A DNA stretch of 64,000 nucleotides from Streptomyces sp. NBC_00376. GTDB taxonomy: Bacteria; Actinomycetota; Actinomycetes; Streptomycetales; Streptomycetaceae. Location: assembly GCF_036077095.1 (NCBI RefSeq), contig NZ_CP107960.1, forward strand, positions 2,976,001-3,040,000, in the 5' to 3' direction. The position numbers were made by a program, and so were the translations under genes. Below, piece by piece: positions 63,307 through 64,000 of the stretch. Under the pieces are notes generated by a model. The model did no database searches. It saw nothing but the letters and a program-made list of their open reading frames with translations, and was not told the origin of the DNA. Every line of letters begins with the position of its first letter. Position 1 is the first letter of the stretch.

Positions 63307-64000
63307 ATGTCTGATCTACCCCGGAAAGCGGTCACCCGTACCGCCAAGTTGGCCGCCCTGCCTCTGGGCTTCGCCGGCCGTGCGACGTGGGGTCTGGGCA
63401 AGCGGATCGGCGGGAGATCGGCGGAGCTGGTCGCCCGGGAGGTGCAGCAACGCACCGCGGACCAGTTGTTCAAGGTTCTGGGCGAGTTGAAGGGCGGGGC
63501 GATGAAACTCGGACAGGCCCTGTCCGTCTTCGAGTCGGCGCTGCCCGAGGAGGTCGCCGGACCGTACCGGGCGGCACTCACCAAGCTCCAGGAAGCCGCG
63601 CCGCCCATGCCCAGCGATACCGTCCACGCGGTGCTGGAGGAGCGGCTCGGAGAGGACTGGCGGGAGTTGTTCCTCGAATTCGAGGACAAGCCGTCGGCCG
63701 CCGCCTCGATCGGCCAGGTGCACCGGGCGGTGTGGCACGACGGGCGGAACGTCGCGGTGAAGGTGCAGTATCCGGGCGCCGGTCAGGCGCTGCTCTCGGA
63801 TCTGACCCAACTCAGCCGATTCGCCCGCCTGCTCGGCCCGTTGGTTCCCGGGATGGACATCAAACCGCTCATCACGGAGCTGCGTGACCGGGTCTCGGAA
63901 GAACTGGACTACGAGCAGGAGGCGCGGTCGCAGCAGGACCACGCCGAGGAGTTCGCGGGCGACCCGGATGTCGTGATCCCCGGTGTGGTGCACCAGTCGG
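63307..64000 (+). CDS. ABC1/UbiB-family atypical kinase, 3' end outside window
   Basis: The first 231 codons of an ADCK/UbiB-like protein kinase-fold protein, starting MSDLPRKAVTRTAKLAALP. The KxGQ motif (GGAMKLGQALS), the Ala-rich nucleotide loop (ASIGQVHRA), the invariant Lys (VAVKVQYPG) and the family Glu in EELDYEQEA are present. UbiB proteins are ATPases linked to quinone metabolism in Proteobacteria; Streptomyces members are uncharacterised. It starts 41 bases after the ThiF-like gene, same strand, perhaps the same operon. The frame is open to the window end. Confidence 0.88.
   Translation, partial: MSDLPRKAVTRTAKLAALPLGFAGRATWGLGKRIGGRSAELVAREVQQRTADQLFKVLGELKGGAMKLGQALSVFESALPEEVAGPYRAALTKLQEAAPPMPSDTVHAVLEERLGEDWRELFLEFEDKPSAAASIGQVHRAVWHDGRNVAVKVQYPGAGQALLSDLTQLSRFARLLGPLVPGMDIKPLITELRDRVSEELDYEQEARSQQDHAEEFAGDPDVVIPGVVHQS

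Noticed and set aside
63316..63993. Minus-strand 225-codon frame at the window end
   Set aside because: It mirrors the ABC1 kinase gene, whose motifs are intact on the plus strand.

Overview
The window is chromosomal DNA of a Streptomyces. The G+C content is very high, third codon positions are almost all G or C, GTG starts and 4-base GTGA/ATGA gene overlaps are common, and the gene set is typical of the genus: WhiB-like WblE, DasR with DasABC, the B12-controlled nrdAB(S) genes and the SigR/RsrA thiol-stress pair. The layout agrees with the conserved core-chromosome order I know from S. coelicolor (rshA-sigH, wblE, pdtaS-like kinase, nagB, dasABC, dasR, nrdABS, def, rsrA-sigR, aroA, hisN). 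I see no phage, plasmid, CRISPR array or biosynthetic cluster.

1-4.7 kb: the 3' part of a flavohemoprotein, a peptidoglycan amidase-like protein, a PLP-dependent D-cysteine desulfhydrase/ACC deaminase-like enzyme, and a CPA1 Na+/H+ antiporter divergent from a small UBP zinc-finger protein. 4.8-10.3 kb: the osmotic-stress pair rshA-sigH, with a BldD-like operator and an overlapping long reading frame, a membrane protein, a diacylglycerol-kinase-like protein, wblE, and a PdtaS-type histidine kinase. 10.8-17.6 kb: aminosugar metabolism. nagB, a GH3 N-acetylglucosaminidase gene, the chitobiose transporter dasABC and its GntR regulator dasR carry DasR operators (dre) in front of nagB, dasA and dasR.

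17.8-25.4 kb: a DUF3311/sodium-solute symporter pair, then the cobalamin riboswitch with nrdA, nrdB and nrdS (the AraC-type gene found with nrdAB in Streptomyces), and a ricin-lectin pseudogene. 25.4-32.3 kb: secreted M15 carboxypeptidase, peptide deformylase, a TPR protein, a translationally coupled HD-GYP/HD membrane pair, and sigR-rsrA with an exact SigR-type autoregulatory promoter. 32.3-40 kb: hydrolase, HMCES/YedK-type DNA-protein crosslink protein, M50-like protein, a MITE-like inverted-repeat element abutting aroA, rsgA, a Gdx-type SMR exporter overlapping a TetR gene, hisN and a small secreted peptide.

40-64 kb: CBS protein, catalase with a divergent Fur-family regulator, a nitrate/sulfonate-type ABC transporter, two identical initiator tRNA genes flanking a Sel1/TPR-repeat protein, a large UPF0182 membrane protein, a PPA1309 protein, a PDZ/Lon-like protease (YlbL type), an unlisted 56-residue membrane peptide, moaE, an SDR-like protein, a DUF2342 zincin, a NUDIX protein, a three-gene AIM24 cluster (one fused to TerD), a YgjP-type metallopeptidase, an orphan ThiF/TOMM-type protein and the start of an ABC1/UbiB-family kinase gene. 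Most of the window is ordinary conserved chromosome. The more unusual signals are the sigH dual-coding frame, the nrd control region, the MITE-like element at aroA, gene remnants, and several perfect repeats.
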